From positions 38,425-102,424 of the forward strand of contig NZ_KB217472.1 of NCBI RefSeq assembly GCF_000331305.1: a stretch of DNA of 64,000 nucleotides, written 5' to 3'. Shown here piece after piece: positions 10,762-18,828 of the stretch. The notes under the pieces are model-generated. The model made no database searches. It was not told where the DNA came from and was given only the letters and a program-made list of their open reading frames with translations. Every line of letters starts with the position of its first letter. Position 1 is the stretch's first letter. The stretch comes from Calothrix sp. PCC 7103. Lineage in GTDB: Bacteria; Cyanobacteriota; Cyanobacteriia; Cyanobacteriales; Nostocaceae. A program made the translations under genes and the position numbers.

Positions 10762-11013
10762 CTAAAACTCATATCCCATTGCTACCCAATAATGCCAGTC
10801 TGCTATAACTTGAGCAGTTTCCTCATCAACATTAATAGGATTTATTTCAGATAGACGCGCAGAAAAAATATCGTCAATGCTTCCCGAATTGTATCGCACT
10901 TCTACAAACATGTCGTGGGAGCAATCATCTCCAGATGACATTTCTGTAACTTCAACATCACGAGCTTCAGGGCGCCTGCGGGTTATCCATTGTGCTTTGA
11001 AAGGGAAATCCAT
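10762..11013 (-). CDS. hypothetical 83-residue protein
   Basis: Not recognised. The protein is acidic and has a tryptophan-rich C-terminus (IADWHYWVAMGYEF); its N-terminus PFKAQWITRRRPEARDVEV resembles the start of small cyanobacterial proteins of unknown function. It lies 110 bp downstream of parB in the same orientation and could be a distal member of the partition operon. Confidence 0.5.
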   Translation of the reverse strand: MDFPFKAQWITRRRPEARDVEVTEMSSGDDCSHDMFVEVRYNSGSIDDIFSARLSEINPINVDEETAQVIADWHYWVAMGYEF

Positions 11014-11125
11014 GTTTTCTGCAAGGTACTAATACCACCCCATTGCACGTTTTTCTTCGCCGTATGCATCAACTATTACTTCCATGACGGTAGATAAGAG
11101 AACGAGGAGTTTAATCGCCACCTTT

Positions 11126-12160
11126 TTACCCCACATTTACCAGCGTCTCCAATTGTAAGAGCAATTTTTCCACCTGTTTACGCTTAGATGGGTCTGACCA
11201 AATAGGCGACTTTCTTAACTTGGCAGTCGCAGCAGTAAAGCGCTCTTTGTAATTATTCGGCTCGGTTTTTTCGGTATTTGGGGTTTTATTCTCACTGATA
11301 TATTGCTTAATTTCGCTTAAAGACCAGTTTTGGGCAATAGCTTGTTCTAAAAAGGCAGTGCGTTCATCCTTATCTTGAATCTGGGCAATAGCTTTGGCTT
11401 TGGTATACTCAACGGCGCCTTTCCGTAGTGCCTCAAGGATATCTTCTGGAAGGTTTAACAACGGTAAGCGGTTATTAGCAAACGATTCCCAAGTCATTAA
11501 CCCCAAGCCATCAAACACCTCTTCAACAATTTTCAAGTCTGGATTTACTTGAGTCTCATCAACATTTGACTCTATATTCTCATCCTCTAAATTATTCGGC
11601 GCCGACTCAGTGTTATTTTCAGATAATAATGAGTCAAATTTCTTTTTTCCAATAACGTTATTGGAATTAGCAGCTTGTTTGCGCTCGTGTTGCAGGCGCC
11701 GTAGTAATGGCGGAATTTCTTCAATATTTCGACCTAGTTTGAGAGCTAGCAGTTGCAGGATGCCTTCGGTTTCCTCGACTGGGTTAAGGTCTTCTCGCAG
11801 TAAGTTTTCTATCAGTGCCAGTTGAAAAGCAGCGTTGTCGTCTAATTCTCTAATAACAACAGGGACTTCTTTTAATCCAATTTCTGTAGCAGCACGGTAG
11901 CGGCGCTCACCTGCTACTAATTCGTGTTTACCTTCATCAACAAGGCGTACCAATAAAGGTTGCAGGATGCCATGCTGTTTTATAGACTCAGTTAACTGCC
12001 TTAATGCCTCGGAGTCAAAATAACGGCGCGGTTGATTCGGTGGCAGGGTAATCTGGTCTAATGGGATGGATACTTGAGAATTGGAATTATTGGCGCCCTC
12101 CGTGTCCCAAGGTACTTCGATTTTGCTTTTAAGGGGTTGGCTGGTTTTAGTGCGTCTCAT
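11126..12160 (-). CDS. parB: ParB-family partition protein
   Basis: The 344-residue protein has the ParB N-terminal CTPase/nuclease-like domain (about 30-120). It includes PLDQITLPPNQPRRYFD, the substrate-loop motif ELVAGERRYRAA, and ENLLREDLNPVEE, the usual transition into the central HTH domain. ParB binds centromere sites (parS) and stimulates ParA for segregation of low-copy replicons. The gene is last in a parA-x-parB order on the minus strand. A perfect copy of the 20-bp palindrome lies inside this gene (11647-11666, encoding NNVIG), as expected if it also serves as a binding site. The central region carries an acidic insertion (about 170-210) that includes this site. Confidence 0.9.
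   Translation of the reverse strand: MRRTKTSQPLKSKIEVPWDTEGANNSNSQVSIPLDQITLPPNQPRRYFDSEALRQLTESIKQHGILQPLLVRLVDEGKHELVAGERRYRAATEIGLKEVPVVIRELDDNAAFQLALIENLLREDLNPVEETEGILQLLALKLGRNIEEIPPLLRRLQHERKQAANSNNVIGKKKFDSLLSENNTESAPNNLEDENIESNVDETQVNPDLKIVEEVFDGLGLMTWESFANNRLPLLNLPEDILEALRKGAVEYTKAKAIAQIQDKDERTAFLEQAIAQNWSLSEIKQYISENKTPNTEKTEPNNYKERFTAATAKLRKSPIWSDPSKRKQVEKLLLQLETLVNVG
11647..11666. repeat. 20-bp palindrome, copy 3, inside parB
   Basis: TTCCAATAACGTTATTGGAA within the parB coding sequence. It is a perfect family member kept inside a coding region, 0.5 kb from the parB start. Confidence 0.7.
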
Positions 12161-12287
12161 GGTAATGATTCTAAGAAGTAGGCTATAAGTGAGCTTTGTT
12201 TACCTGCCCCTTTATAAATAAAGATAACTTGTCATGGGACAATTGGCGCCGTTTTTTGGAGAGGGGTGCAAATTAATATCCAAATTT

Positions 12288-12713
12288 CTACCTTTTACGA
12301 GCAGTTAAATTATTAAGTTTAGTTAAGCTAGAACGTATATTGCCCGCATCTTTCCGACTCTTCAACCGCTTTTTAGCTTCTTTAACAACTTGTCGCATCA
12401 TCGAATCCTTATCTTTACAAGTGATATAAAAAGCCTCAAGCAGTGTTTCAACAGTGATTTTTTCGCGGTTACACAAATCGTCGAGTTCATCCTTAATAGG
12501 CGCCTCCAACCGCACGGGAATTCTTGGTGCAATTTCCGGAAAGCTAGCTAGTAACTCTTCCAACCGTTTAAGCTCCGACACCTCGGTTGCTTGCTCAACT
12601 TGTGTCGTATCGGTGACGGGTAATGGGTCTTGTAACACATCCGCGCGCGGTTCAACAGTCGGTTGTGTATTGCGGTTGCGAATATCGTCTAATATGCTCA
12701 TCGGCGCCTTCAT
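12288..12713 (-). CDS. middle protein of the par locus
   Basis: A 141-residue hydrophilic protein between parA and parB, starting 8 bp after parA. Its C-terminus is basic (KRLKSRKDAG, LTARKR) and preceded by a helical segment (VRLEAPIKDELDDLCNREKI) that resembles a DNA-binding tail or ParB-like accessory domain. An alternative Met (MSILDD) lies four codons downstream. Position suggests a partition accessory or regulator; function not known. Confidence 0.7.
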   Translation of the reverse strand: MKAPMSILDDIRNRNTQPTVEPRADVLQDPLPVTDTTQVEQATEVSELKRLEELLASFPEIAPRIPVRLEAPIKDELDDLCNREKITVETLLEAFYITCKDKDSMMRQVVKEAKKRLKSRKDAGNIRSSLTKLNNLTARKR

Positions 12714-12721
12714 TATATAAA

Positions 12722-13579
12722 CTACACAATTTCGCTTGGTATCAACAAAGCATACTGTTCGGGTAATGCTGGTTTAAGTTTTTGTGCCAGTACTTGAATA
12801 GAATATTCCAAACCTGGATGTCCTAAATCGCTAGGAGATACTCGTTGGTTGATAGCATTTTTATAGACATCCGACTCAAGTATGTGGGGAAGCATCAAGT
12901 CAGAACCAACAATTTCCTCCATCGCTTCGATACTAGTTTTGGTTGCTTTTGTAGGATTAACACCCGTCCATTTTGCACGAAAAGGCACCACTCCCAACAG
13001 TTCACCATCGGGTAATGCCGACTTAAATTCCTTTACCAAGTCCAGGGTACGAATGAGAGATTGCACACCCTTAACATTAGCTTCTGCTGGAATTATCCAT
13101 CGAGTGCCGGCGCCGAGAGAAGTTTGTGCAAGGTGGCTTCTTTCTGGTGGAGGGTCTACTATTATTACCCCAAAGTTACTAGCAATTGGTTGTAAGCGAT
13201 TTTTCAACATAAACAAACTAATACCACTGCTAGCAAGCTTGTAATTAGCTTGTTCAAGTCCATCATCCGAGGGTATCAAAAACAAATTAGAATTGTCAAT
13301 TGTACAATTGGACAATTGTACATTTGGCACTGGAGCAATAGCATCTACAATATGCGTCTTATCTTCACTTTGGGTAATAACCTCCAACAGCGTCGGCGTG
13401 TTTGGCTGAACATGAACACCAAGAAAACTCGTGAGTGATGATTGAGGGTCAGCATCGACAAATAATACCGGAATACCACTACGTCCAAGATACCGACCAA
13501 GCATAAGAGCAACGGTAGACTTTCCCTGCCCCCCAGCCAGTCCCAATGTCACAATTGTAGGCGTATGTAATTGTTGCAT
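12722..13579 (-). CDS. parA: ParA-family partition ATPase
   Basis: The 285-residue protein has the deviant Walker A motif GLAGGQGKST near residue 14-22, followed by VLFVDADPQSSLT (switch region) and VIIVDPPPERSHLAQ (Walker B region). ParA ATPases drive plasmid and chromosome segregation with ParB. The promoter-proximal 100 bp contain two strong inverted repeats (13596-13641 and 13644-13673), a plausible autoregulatory operator. The length and lack of a long N-terminal HTH fit type Ib/MinD-like plasmid ParA proteins. Confidence 0.9.
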   Translation of the reverse strand: MQQLHTPTIVTLGLAGGQGKSTVALMLGRYLGRSGIPVLFVDADPQSSLTSFLGVHVQPNTPTLLEVITQSEDKTHIVDAIAPVPNVQLSNCTIDNSNLFLIPSDDGLEQANYKLASSGISLFMLKNRLQPIASNFGVIIVDPPPERSHLAQTSLGAGTRWIIPAEANVKGVQSLIRTLDLVKEFKSALPDGELLGVVPFRAKWTGVNPTKATKTSIEAMEEIVGSDLMLPHILESDVYKNAINQRVSPSDLGHPGLEYSIQVLAQKLKPALPEQYALLIPSEIV

Positions 13580-13595
13580 TGAAAAATAGCATTAT

Positions 13596-13641
13596 TTTAC
13601 TAATGTGTAAATATACTACTGTAAACTTACACATTAGTAAA
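13596..13641. promoter_or_regulatory. 15-bp inverted repeat upstream of parA
   Basis: Arms TTTACTAATGTGTAA (13596-13610) and TTACACATTAGTAAA (13627-13641) are perfect complements, 17 bp upstream of the parA start. Probable operator or attenuator of the par operon. Confidence 0.6.
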
Positions 13642-13643
13642 TT

Positions 13644-13673
13644 AGTGCTTTTGCACAAAAGTGCAAAAGCACT
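13644..13673. promoter_or_regulatory. 13-bp inverted repeat upstream of parA
   Basis: Arms AGTGCTTTTGCAC and GTGCAAAAGCACT around AAAA, perfect, directly adjacent to the previous inverted repeat. The pair forms a double operator-like region; no rho-independent signature for the minus strand was seen. Confidence 0.6.
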
Positions 13674-13918
13674 TATGTAAAATAGTCAATTTGTCATCTT
13701 TTCTTTTGGAATGGGCGCCTGTGTTTTATATCTAGCATTTAATTAACCAAGCAGATACAAATGACCTTCTTGTGGAGCAGGCATCCCTGCCTGCCCTTGC
13801 ACACAGCATTTAAGTAGAAACTGCTACCCTGTATGATAAAACTTAAAACTCTGTGAGGTTTCATACGAAAAAATAAAAATGGTGAATAGAAGGTTCAACT
13901 CATCAATATCCCCTAAAA

Positions 13919-14044
13919 CGCCCACAGGCTAGAAGCCTGGGGCTATTGATACGAAGCCCACCTACGTGGGCTAAAAAGACTAGCCCACGTAGGTGGGCTT
14001 TGTCCTATTAGCCACACCCTTCTAGAGTGCTGGCGGGTTAGGTT
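13919..14044. repeat. structured interspersed repeat, copy A
   Basis: About 126 bp with outer arms built on CGCCCAC...CTAGAAG and CTTCTAGAGTG...GGCGGG, and an inner long hairpin AGCCCACCTACGTGGGCT / AGCCCACGTAGGTGGGCT. A second copy with compensating changes in the stems lies at 47939-48065, which argues for a conserved fold (RNA element, REP-like sequence or non-autonomous transposable element). Confidence 0.7.
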
Positions 14045-14262
14045 TTACGTGGCGTTTTCTACATATCGTGAAAAGTCAGAAGATTTTCTCGGTGCCAAGC
14101 TTTTTGATGCTTTGTCCATCCCACATATTTACGATTGAGCCTGGATTGAAAGATTTTATAATTTCAACTCCGAGGCGCCTAGTACCTGACTGTGACTTAT
14201 AGGCGAGCAGGTGCCGACTCTCATAACGTCCTCCGTCAGCATATACGTGCATAGAGTACTTT

Positions 14263-14282
14263 TTCCAATAACGTTATTGGAA
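14263..14282. repeat. 20-bp palindrome, copy 4
   Basis: TTCCAATAACGTTATTGGAA; the following bases GAACGTAGT are nearly the same as those after copy 6 (GAACATAGT), so the shared unit is longer than the palindrome. Confidence 0.7.
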
Positions 14283-14374
14283 GAACGTAGTATGAAGTAG
14301 AGCGTTTTGGTAATAGGCGCCATTACTTAAAGTTCTTCACAAAGAGTGTTGGACTTAAAGCGCTGTGAGGTTTC

Positions 14375-14605
14375 ATGAAATCAATTGAGGAACTAACAGA
14401 AGAACTCCTAGCACTTCCTAGTGCATCCAGGGCGTTATTAGCGGAAAAGCTAGTTGAAAGCTTGGAGTTTGATACTGAACCAACAATCCAAGCAGCCTGG
14501 ATAACTGAAGCAAAAAAACGGCGTTCAGAAATTCGCGATGGTTCTGTCCAACCAATTCCGGGAGAAGAAGCTCTTGCTACTGTAAGACGGTTGCTAGAGT
14601 CATGA
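14375..14605 (+). CDS. addiction module antitoxin (Unstab_antitox family)
   Basis: A 76-residue protein matching the putative addiction-module component family: SIEELTEELLALPSASRALL, AEKLVESL, then the conserved tryptophan region AAWITEAKKRRSEIRDG and PGEEALATVRRLL. It would neutralise a RelE/ParE-type toxin. Its stop overlaps the start of the toxin frame (ATGA), but that toxin is broken, so the antitoxin is now probably an orphan. Confidence 0.85.
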   Translation: MKSIEELTEELLALPSASRALLAEKLVESLEFDTEPTIQAAWITEAKKRRSEIRDGSVQPIPGEEALATVRRLLES

Positions 14606-14892
14606 AGTATGTATTTCATCCCGAGGCTCTCACAGAATATGCTGAAGGTGTTAAATATTACACAGAGCAACGGGTTGAGGTGGCACAAGCATTCGTTGAT
14701 GCTATAGAGGATGCAATCTACCGAATTAGAGAGGCGCCTACACGTTACGCTGTAATAGATGAGGATGTGCGCCGATGTTAGGCGCGTCGTTTTCCGTATG
14801 GAATCCTTTACACAATCGAGCAAGACTATATTCTTATCTTAGCGGTCATGCATTGCAGTCGAGAACCTGGATACTGGAAAAATCGTAGATAG
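14602..14892 (+). pseudogene. RelE/ParE-type toxin with premature stop
   Basis: The frame encodes a 97-codon RelE/ParE-like toxin (MKYVFHPEALTEYAEGVKYY, then AFVDAIEDAIYRIREAPTRY). An in-frame TAG at 14779-14781 interrupts it after VRRC. Downstream of the stop the same frame continues with the conserved family C-terminus ARRFPYGILYTIE, LAVMHCSREPGYWKN, so one nonsense change has inactivated it. The start overlaps the antitoxin stop. Confidence 0.85.
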
Positions 14893-14967
14893 AGAAAGTA
14901 ATGAAATTTGTGCAGCAGACGTACTAAATTGTTGAACTTGGTTATAAAGAAGAATCTAACTGCTTTT

Positions 14968-14987
14968 TTCCAATAACGTTATTGGAA
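14968..14987. repeat. 20-bp palindrome, copy 5
   Basis: TTCCAATAACGTTATTGGAA, 75 bp after the toxin remnant and 0.7 kb from copy 4. Confidence 0.7.
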
Positions 14988-15145
14988 AATTAGCCGCAGA
15001 AGAAGCGCTCGTGAAGAGGGGCGCCGTTTTTGTAGAGGGGCACCGTTGTTTTGTTTAAAGTTCTGTAACGATATAGGAAATGTACATTGCAGCGTGAATT
15101 AATGTCTAGCCAAGATTTTGATTGACCTAGATTTATGTAACTTAA

Positions 15146-16354
15146 TTAATTAGGGATAGTTAAACTATATACTTTACAAAGAGATATGAGATTTTTCTCA
15201 AAGCGCTCGCGCACGCTATCTGGCTCCACAATTACACAATTTTCTCCATAGCGTATGACTTCTCGAAAGAACCAGAAGGTACTGGAAACTTTTCGCAGCA
15301 CTTTTCTTACTTCTTGTCCATTTATTTTCAACCGCTTGTTAATTATATCGACATTTTTCTTGGGTTTATAACCATCTAGCAAATTTCCTGATAAATGCAT
15401 TGTAACTATTATTCTGCCTAAATCAGACAGCCATTCTCCATCAGGGCTAGCTTTGACTTCTGAGATGCGCTCAAAAAGAAGGCTTCTATTATAAGACAGT
15501 TGTTCTAAATCAAAATTTCCTTCTCTTTCTTCACACCAGCAATCAAGATAGTGCCGATCTTCGTGAAGAGCTACTGTGGCATAATGGACATTAAAATTCA
15601 GCAACTCACCTTTTGCATTTTGATAAGTAAGCTGAAATGGTTGCTGGTGATGAATGTAGTTATCTATTTCCTGGCGCCACGGAGATTTATGAGTTCTACG
15701 AAAAGTTTCTATTTCTTCGCGTAGTGGAGTATATAGCTCCGAGCGTTCGAGAAGTAAATCTGCTATTTTCAGGGCTTCTTCCACTTGCCCCATGTCAATA
15801 AATGAATTGCGTGCTTTCAGAAGTGTCTCAATACGTTCATCTGACCAAATATTTTTCTTTATATCATTACTGCTTAACTGAGGTTGAACTGTACTGTTGA
15901 TCTTGGGAGAATGGGTAAATTCTTTTTTTTGCTTTGATTTTTTGGGGTGTTTCTGTTCCCATTTTCTCTGCCACTCCTGCGTAAATCTCTCTAGATTAGT
16001 TTCTTTATGCTTTGACCAGAGACTGAGAGTAAAGTGCCATTTCCACTTGCCTCGTTTTGGTGGTACTCGGTGATCGTCCAAAATCTCTAAGAAGTTTTCC
16101 ATCAAATGAAGTGCTTGTCGAACATTTTCATCATTTAACCGCTTTTCATATTTATCCTGAGAAGTCAATTTTAATAAATCCCTAATACTGCCTTGCACCA
16201 AAAGCTGAGGAGTTCCAGTACCTTTTTCTTTCCAATTACAAATTAAACTCAAGCTATCGCATAAGGGAAAATTATTTTCCTTGTAGTCTAAGATTGCTTC
16301 TAAGACACGTCTTACTCTTTCTCTTGGCTCATCACCGTGACTTTCATTAGTCAT
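15146..16354 (-). CDS. WYL-domain protein with cyanobacterial effector-associated-like N-terminus
   Basis: In this 402-residue protein, residues about 225-320 form a WYL-type domain (QPFQLTYQNAKGELLNF, HYATVALHEDRHYLDCW, SLLFERISEV), followed by the usual C-terminal extension. WYL regulators often control defence loci. The N-terminal ~135 residues (RERVRRVLEAILDY, KWKWHFTLSLWSKHKETNLE) resemble a helical domain found at the N-terminus of cyanobacterial NB-ARC/STAND proteins, replacing the usual HTH. The C-terminal 210 residues are clearly paralogous to the WYL protein at 18829-19689. It is divergent from the J-domain gene and may regulate that cassette. Confidence 0.75.
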   Translation of the reverse strand: MTNESHGDEPRERVRRVLEAILDYKENNFPLCDSLSLICNWKEKGTGTPQLLVQGSIRDLLKLTSQDKYEKRLNDENVRQALHLMENFLEILDDHRVPPKRGKWKWHFTLSLWSKHKETNLERFTQEWQRKWEQKHPKKSKQKKEFTHSPKINSTVQPQLSSNDIKKNIWSDERIETLLKARNSFIDMGQVEEALKIADLLLERSELYTPLREEIETFRRTHKSPWRQEIDNYIHHQQPFQLTYQNAKGELLNFNVHYATVALHEDRHYLDCWCEEREGNFDLEQLSYNRSLLFERISEVKASPDGEWLSDLGRIIVTMHLSGNLLDGYKPKKNVDIINKRLKINGQEVRKVLRKVSSTFWFFREVIRYGENCVIVEPDSVRERFEKNLISLCKVYSLTIPN

Positions 16355-16561
16355 AAGTAAAAAGGTATTGCTTACGATAAGTTTGAGGTAATCAGAAAGT
16401 TTCGGGTACTTGTAACTTATATTCTACCCTAAACTCGTTTTACCTTGAGTATAAGTAGCTTTTAGCAGTTTTCGAGTCGCTATTGCATTCCTGTACTCCC
16501 ATAAAGTGAAACTGTTTATATAAACACATATAGTTTGCTCATTTTAGGGAGGCAAAGCAGC

Positions 16562-16975
16562 ATGGATCGACCAGATTTTCTTTACGAACTTCGTAACCTA
16601 GTTGAAACTCAACGCGCGAAAGGCTATAAACCAGCTTGGGTTTGGCACCAAGTGAAGAGTGCATTTGCTCCATTTTCTGAGTCAGAATTACAACATATAG
16701 CTGTTGCTTTAGGATATAAATCAGGATGGGTCTGGCATGAACTCAAGAGTCAACAGCAAACTCAACAAGTGTATCAGCCACCCAGTCAACTCCAAAAAAA
16801 TTTGAATTTATTAGAATTAAACATACCCTTTACTATGGAAGAACTAAAACGTTCCTATAAGGCAAAAGCACTTAAATTACATCCTGATACAGGAGGTTCG
16901 CAGGAAAGTTTTGTGGCACTGAGTGAAGCTTATAAATATTTAAGGAATTATCTAAGTGTAGAAGGTGTAGCATGA
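16562..16975 (+). CDS. J-domain protein
   Basis: Start chosen at the ATG with an upstream GGGAGG 8-13 bases away, giving 137 residues. The N-terminal half has two copies of a GYK-x-x-WVWH-x-x-KS motif (KPAWVWHQVKS and KSGWVWHELKS). The C-terminal half is a DnaJ J-domain with the HPD signature (LKLHPDTGGSQ), which stimulates Hsp70 ATPase. The gene is first in a co-directional set with the NTase (40 bp gap) and the PLD/ParB-like gene (18 bp gap), divergent from the WYL gene. It may recruit Hsp70 to partners of this cassette (inference). Confidence 0.8.
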   Translation: MDRPDFLYELRNLVETQRAKGYKPAWVWHQVKSAFAPFSESELQHIAVALGYKSGWVWHELKSQQQTQQVYQPPSQLQKNLNLLELNIPFTMEELKRSYKAKALKLHPDTGGSQESFVALSEAYKYLRNYLSVEGVA

Positions 16976-17014
16976 CGAAACTTTATCAAATTAGACAAAA
17001 TAATTGGAGTGTAA

Positions 17015-17791
17015 ATGGATATTCCTTTAGTTAAAGTTGCTGATTTGTACGAGCAAAAGAGATACAAGCCTGTTACGGAGAGTTTAAAGCTTTCTCTTAT
17101 TGAGCGTCTCCAGTGGAATTTTGACTCTTTTGTTCATAATGATAGAACCTTATGCGATATCTTGACTACTCTTCATAATCAATCAGCTTCTTTGGTTGTG
17201 TTTGGAGGATGGGTTCGCGACCATATTTACAGTTATATGTCACAGCAAAATTTTCAACCTCGTGATATTGATATTGTTGTAGATGGCTTAGATTTTCATC
17301 AGCTTCAGCAGTTATTACCATCAGACAGTAAAGTTAATATTTTTGGTGGTTTCTCAATTGAAAATTCAACCACTAAAATAGATATTTGGTTATTGAAAAA
17401 TACCTATCTAATTGAAAAGTTTAGTCTTGAGCAAAAATTTGAAACTTTACCACAGACTACAGTATTCCGTATCAATTCGATTATCTTCAAACCAAAACAG
17501 CTATGGTTAGTACCCGATATATATGATTTAGGCTGTATTGACGCTTTAGAGCATAAAGTTTTAGATTTTCAATCTTGTTTTATCCCATTTCCTGAAATTC
17601 AAGTAGCGCGCGCTCTTATATACTCAGTAAAACTTAATTTGACGCTAAAACCAGAAATCACCGATTTTATCAAAATGATATGTAATAGTGAAGACGCTTT
17701 TTCTAATCTCACTAATAATCTGCTTACAAACTGTCCAGAACATCTAGTTACAAATTGTATTAATTTATTGAAAACGATAACTAATTACTAA
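17015..17791 (+). CDS. Pol-beta superfamily nucleotidyltransferase
   Basis: The 258-residue protein has a complete nucleotidyltransferase core: GGWVRD (64-69), metal-binding DID (D84, D86) in RDIDIVVDG, and a third acidic strand KIDIWLL (D123). The GG-x-VRD spacing resembles the head domain of CCA-adding enzymes and poly(A) polymerases, but the long C-terminal RNA-binding parts are absent. It is not a CD-NTase by motif. Possible activities are nucleotide addition to RNA, protein or small molecules; the substrate is unknown. It has no GGCGCC word, like the whole cassette, suggesting recent acquisition. Confidence 0.75.
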   Translation: MDIPLVKVADLYEQKRYKPVTESLKLSLIERLQWNFDSFVHNDRTLCDILTTLHNQSASLVVFGGWVRDHIYSYMSQQNFQPRDIDIVVDGLDFHQLQQLLPSDSKVNIFGGFSIENSTTKIDIWLLKNTYLIEKFSLEQKFETLPQTTVFRINSIIFKPKQLWLVPDIYDLGCIDALEHKVLDFQSCFIPFPEIQVARALIYSVKLNLTLKPEITDFIKMICNSEDAFSNLTNNLLTNCPEHLVTNCINLLKTITNY

Positions 17792-17809
17792 AAATTAAAT
17801 TTAAATAAA

Positions 17810-18775
17810 GTGATTAACAAAACATACAAAGGCTTTGACCAAAAGCTTTCGCTACTCATACAGATACTATCAGAATGTCGTTGCTCTCTATGGATATGTG
17901 ACGAAAATATATATTGGTTATACTATGTTTTTCCTACATTTTGGGATGCTGCTATTCGAGGAGTTAAAATATTCTTAGTTACAATACATTCAAGAGACGA
18001 AAAAGAAGAGTATAGACGATGGCTATTAAAGCAAATTGGTGCAGAAATATATGTAACAAATTCCCTACCATTTCATGGTTTCTTATTTGACCAAGACAAA
18101 AATACAAAACTAGCTTTAGTGAGCGATAACCAGAAAGCTGTAAACTCCTACCTTAACTATACCGAAGAAACGGGAAGAGTATATTCTACAAGAAAGGACG
18201 CTTTAGTTATAAATAATCTTTGGAATTTTCTATCCCCTTGGCAGAAACAAATATCCTTAATTCAAACCAAACAGATATTTTTTGAAACTTGTTCGCTCTC
18301 AATGCTCTTTGATAAATTGCGCTGTGTAGAACAATATAAATATGCCAAATTATCTTTACAGATTATAGATATTAATAATGTTATGCTTTTGCAGCGTTAT
18401 ATCAAAGAATATAAATTTATTCAAATCAATCAGTTAATTAATAATGTATACACTCCTGGTAAATATGAACTCTTTGAACCTCTGAAACTAACATTTGAAG
18501 ATAGTACATCTTCAATCATTACACCTCCTGTCTTAGAAACTAACGGGGACAAGCTTATAGTAATCGAAGGTAACACAAGATTTTTTTATTGTTTACAAAA
18601 TGGCTTATCTCATATAAAAGCAGTTGTAGTAGATAATGTTGAAGAACCATTACCTGGTGAACCACTCTCAATAAATTTGGCAAGCCTTACCTCCCTAACA
18701 TTACCTTTAGATAGCCTAATTTCTAAATTAGATAGGAATAAATTCCGAAGAATAGAGGAAAATATTCATAAGTAA
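17810..18775 (+). CDS. PLD-like/ParB-like fusion protein
   Basis: GTG start, 18 bp after the NTase gene. The N-terminal part (1-120) looks like a phospholipase D-type fold (SLWICDENIYWLYYVFPTFW, GVKIFLVTI, then PFHGFLFDQ near 86-94) with a degenerate HKD motif. The C-terminal part (about 215-285) has the ParB/sulfiredoxin-like signature VIEGNTRFFYCLQNGL followed by IKAVVVDN. Such ParB-like domains can be nucleases, ATPases or kinases. The combination is not one I recognise as a named family. It likely works with the NTase and J-domain protein. Confidence 0.55.
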   Translation: MINKTYKGFDQKLSLLIQILSECRCSLWICDENIYWLYYVFPTFWDAAIRGVKIFLVTIHSRDEKEEYRRWLLKQIGAEIYVTNSLPFHGFLFDQDKNTKLALVSDNQKAVNSYLNYTEETGRVYSTRKDALVINNLWNFLSPWQKQISLIQTKQIFFETCSLSMLFDKLRCVEQYKYAKLSLQIIDINNVMLLQRYIKEYKFIQINQLINNVYTPGKYELFEPLKLTFEDSTSSIITPPVLETNGDKLIVIEGNTRFFYCLQNGLSHIKAVVVDNVEEPLPGEPLSINLASLTSLTLPLDSLISKLDRNKFRRIEENIHK

Positions 18776-18828
18776 GTGATTTACAACAAATTACCCTACA
18801 AATAGGGAACACTGTTCGGGTAATAGCC

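Larger units (their letters stand above)
13674..14374. other. intergenic region between parA and the addiction module
   Basis: About 700 bp without a convincing gene. It contains a structured repeat (13919-14044), palindrome copy 4 (14263-14282) and three GGCGCC words. Confidence 0.6.

Noticed and set aside
14323..14823. 166-codon minus-strand frame
   Set aside because: It is the antisense of the addiction module and its toxin remnant, both of which have clear family signatures on the plus strand.
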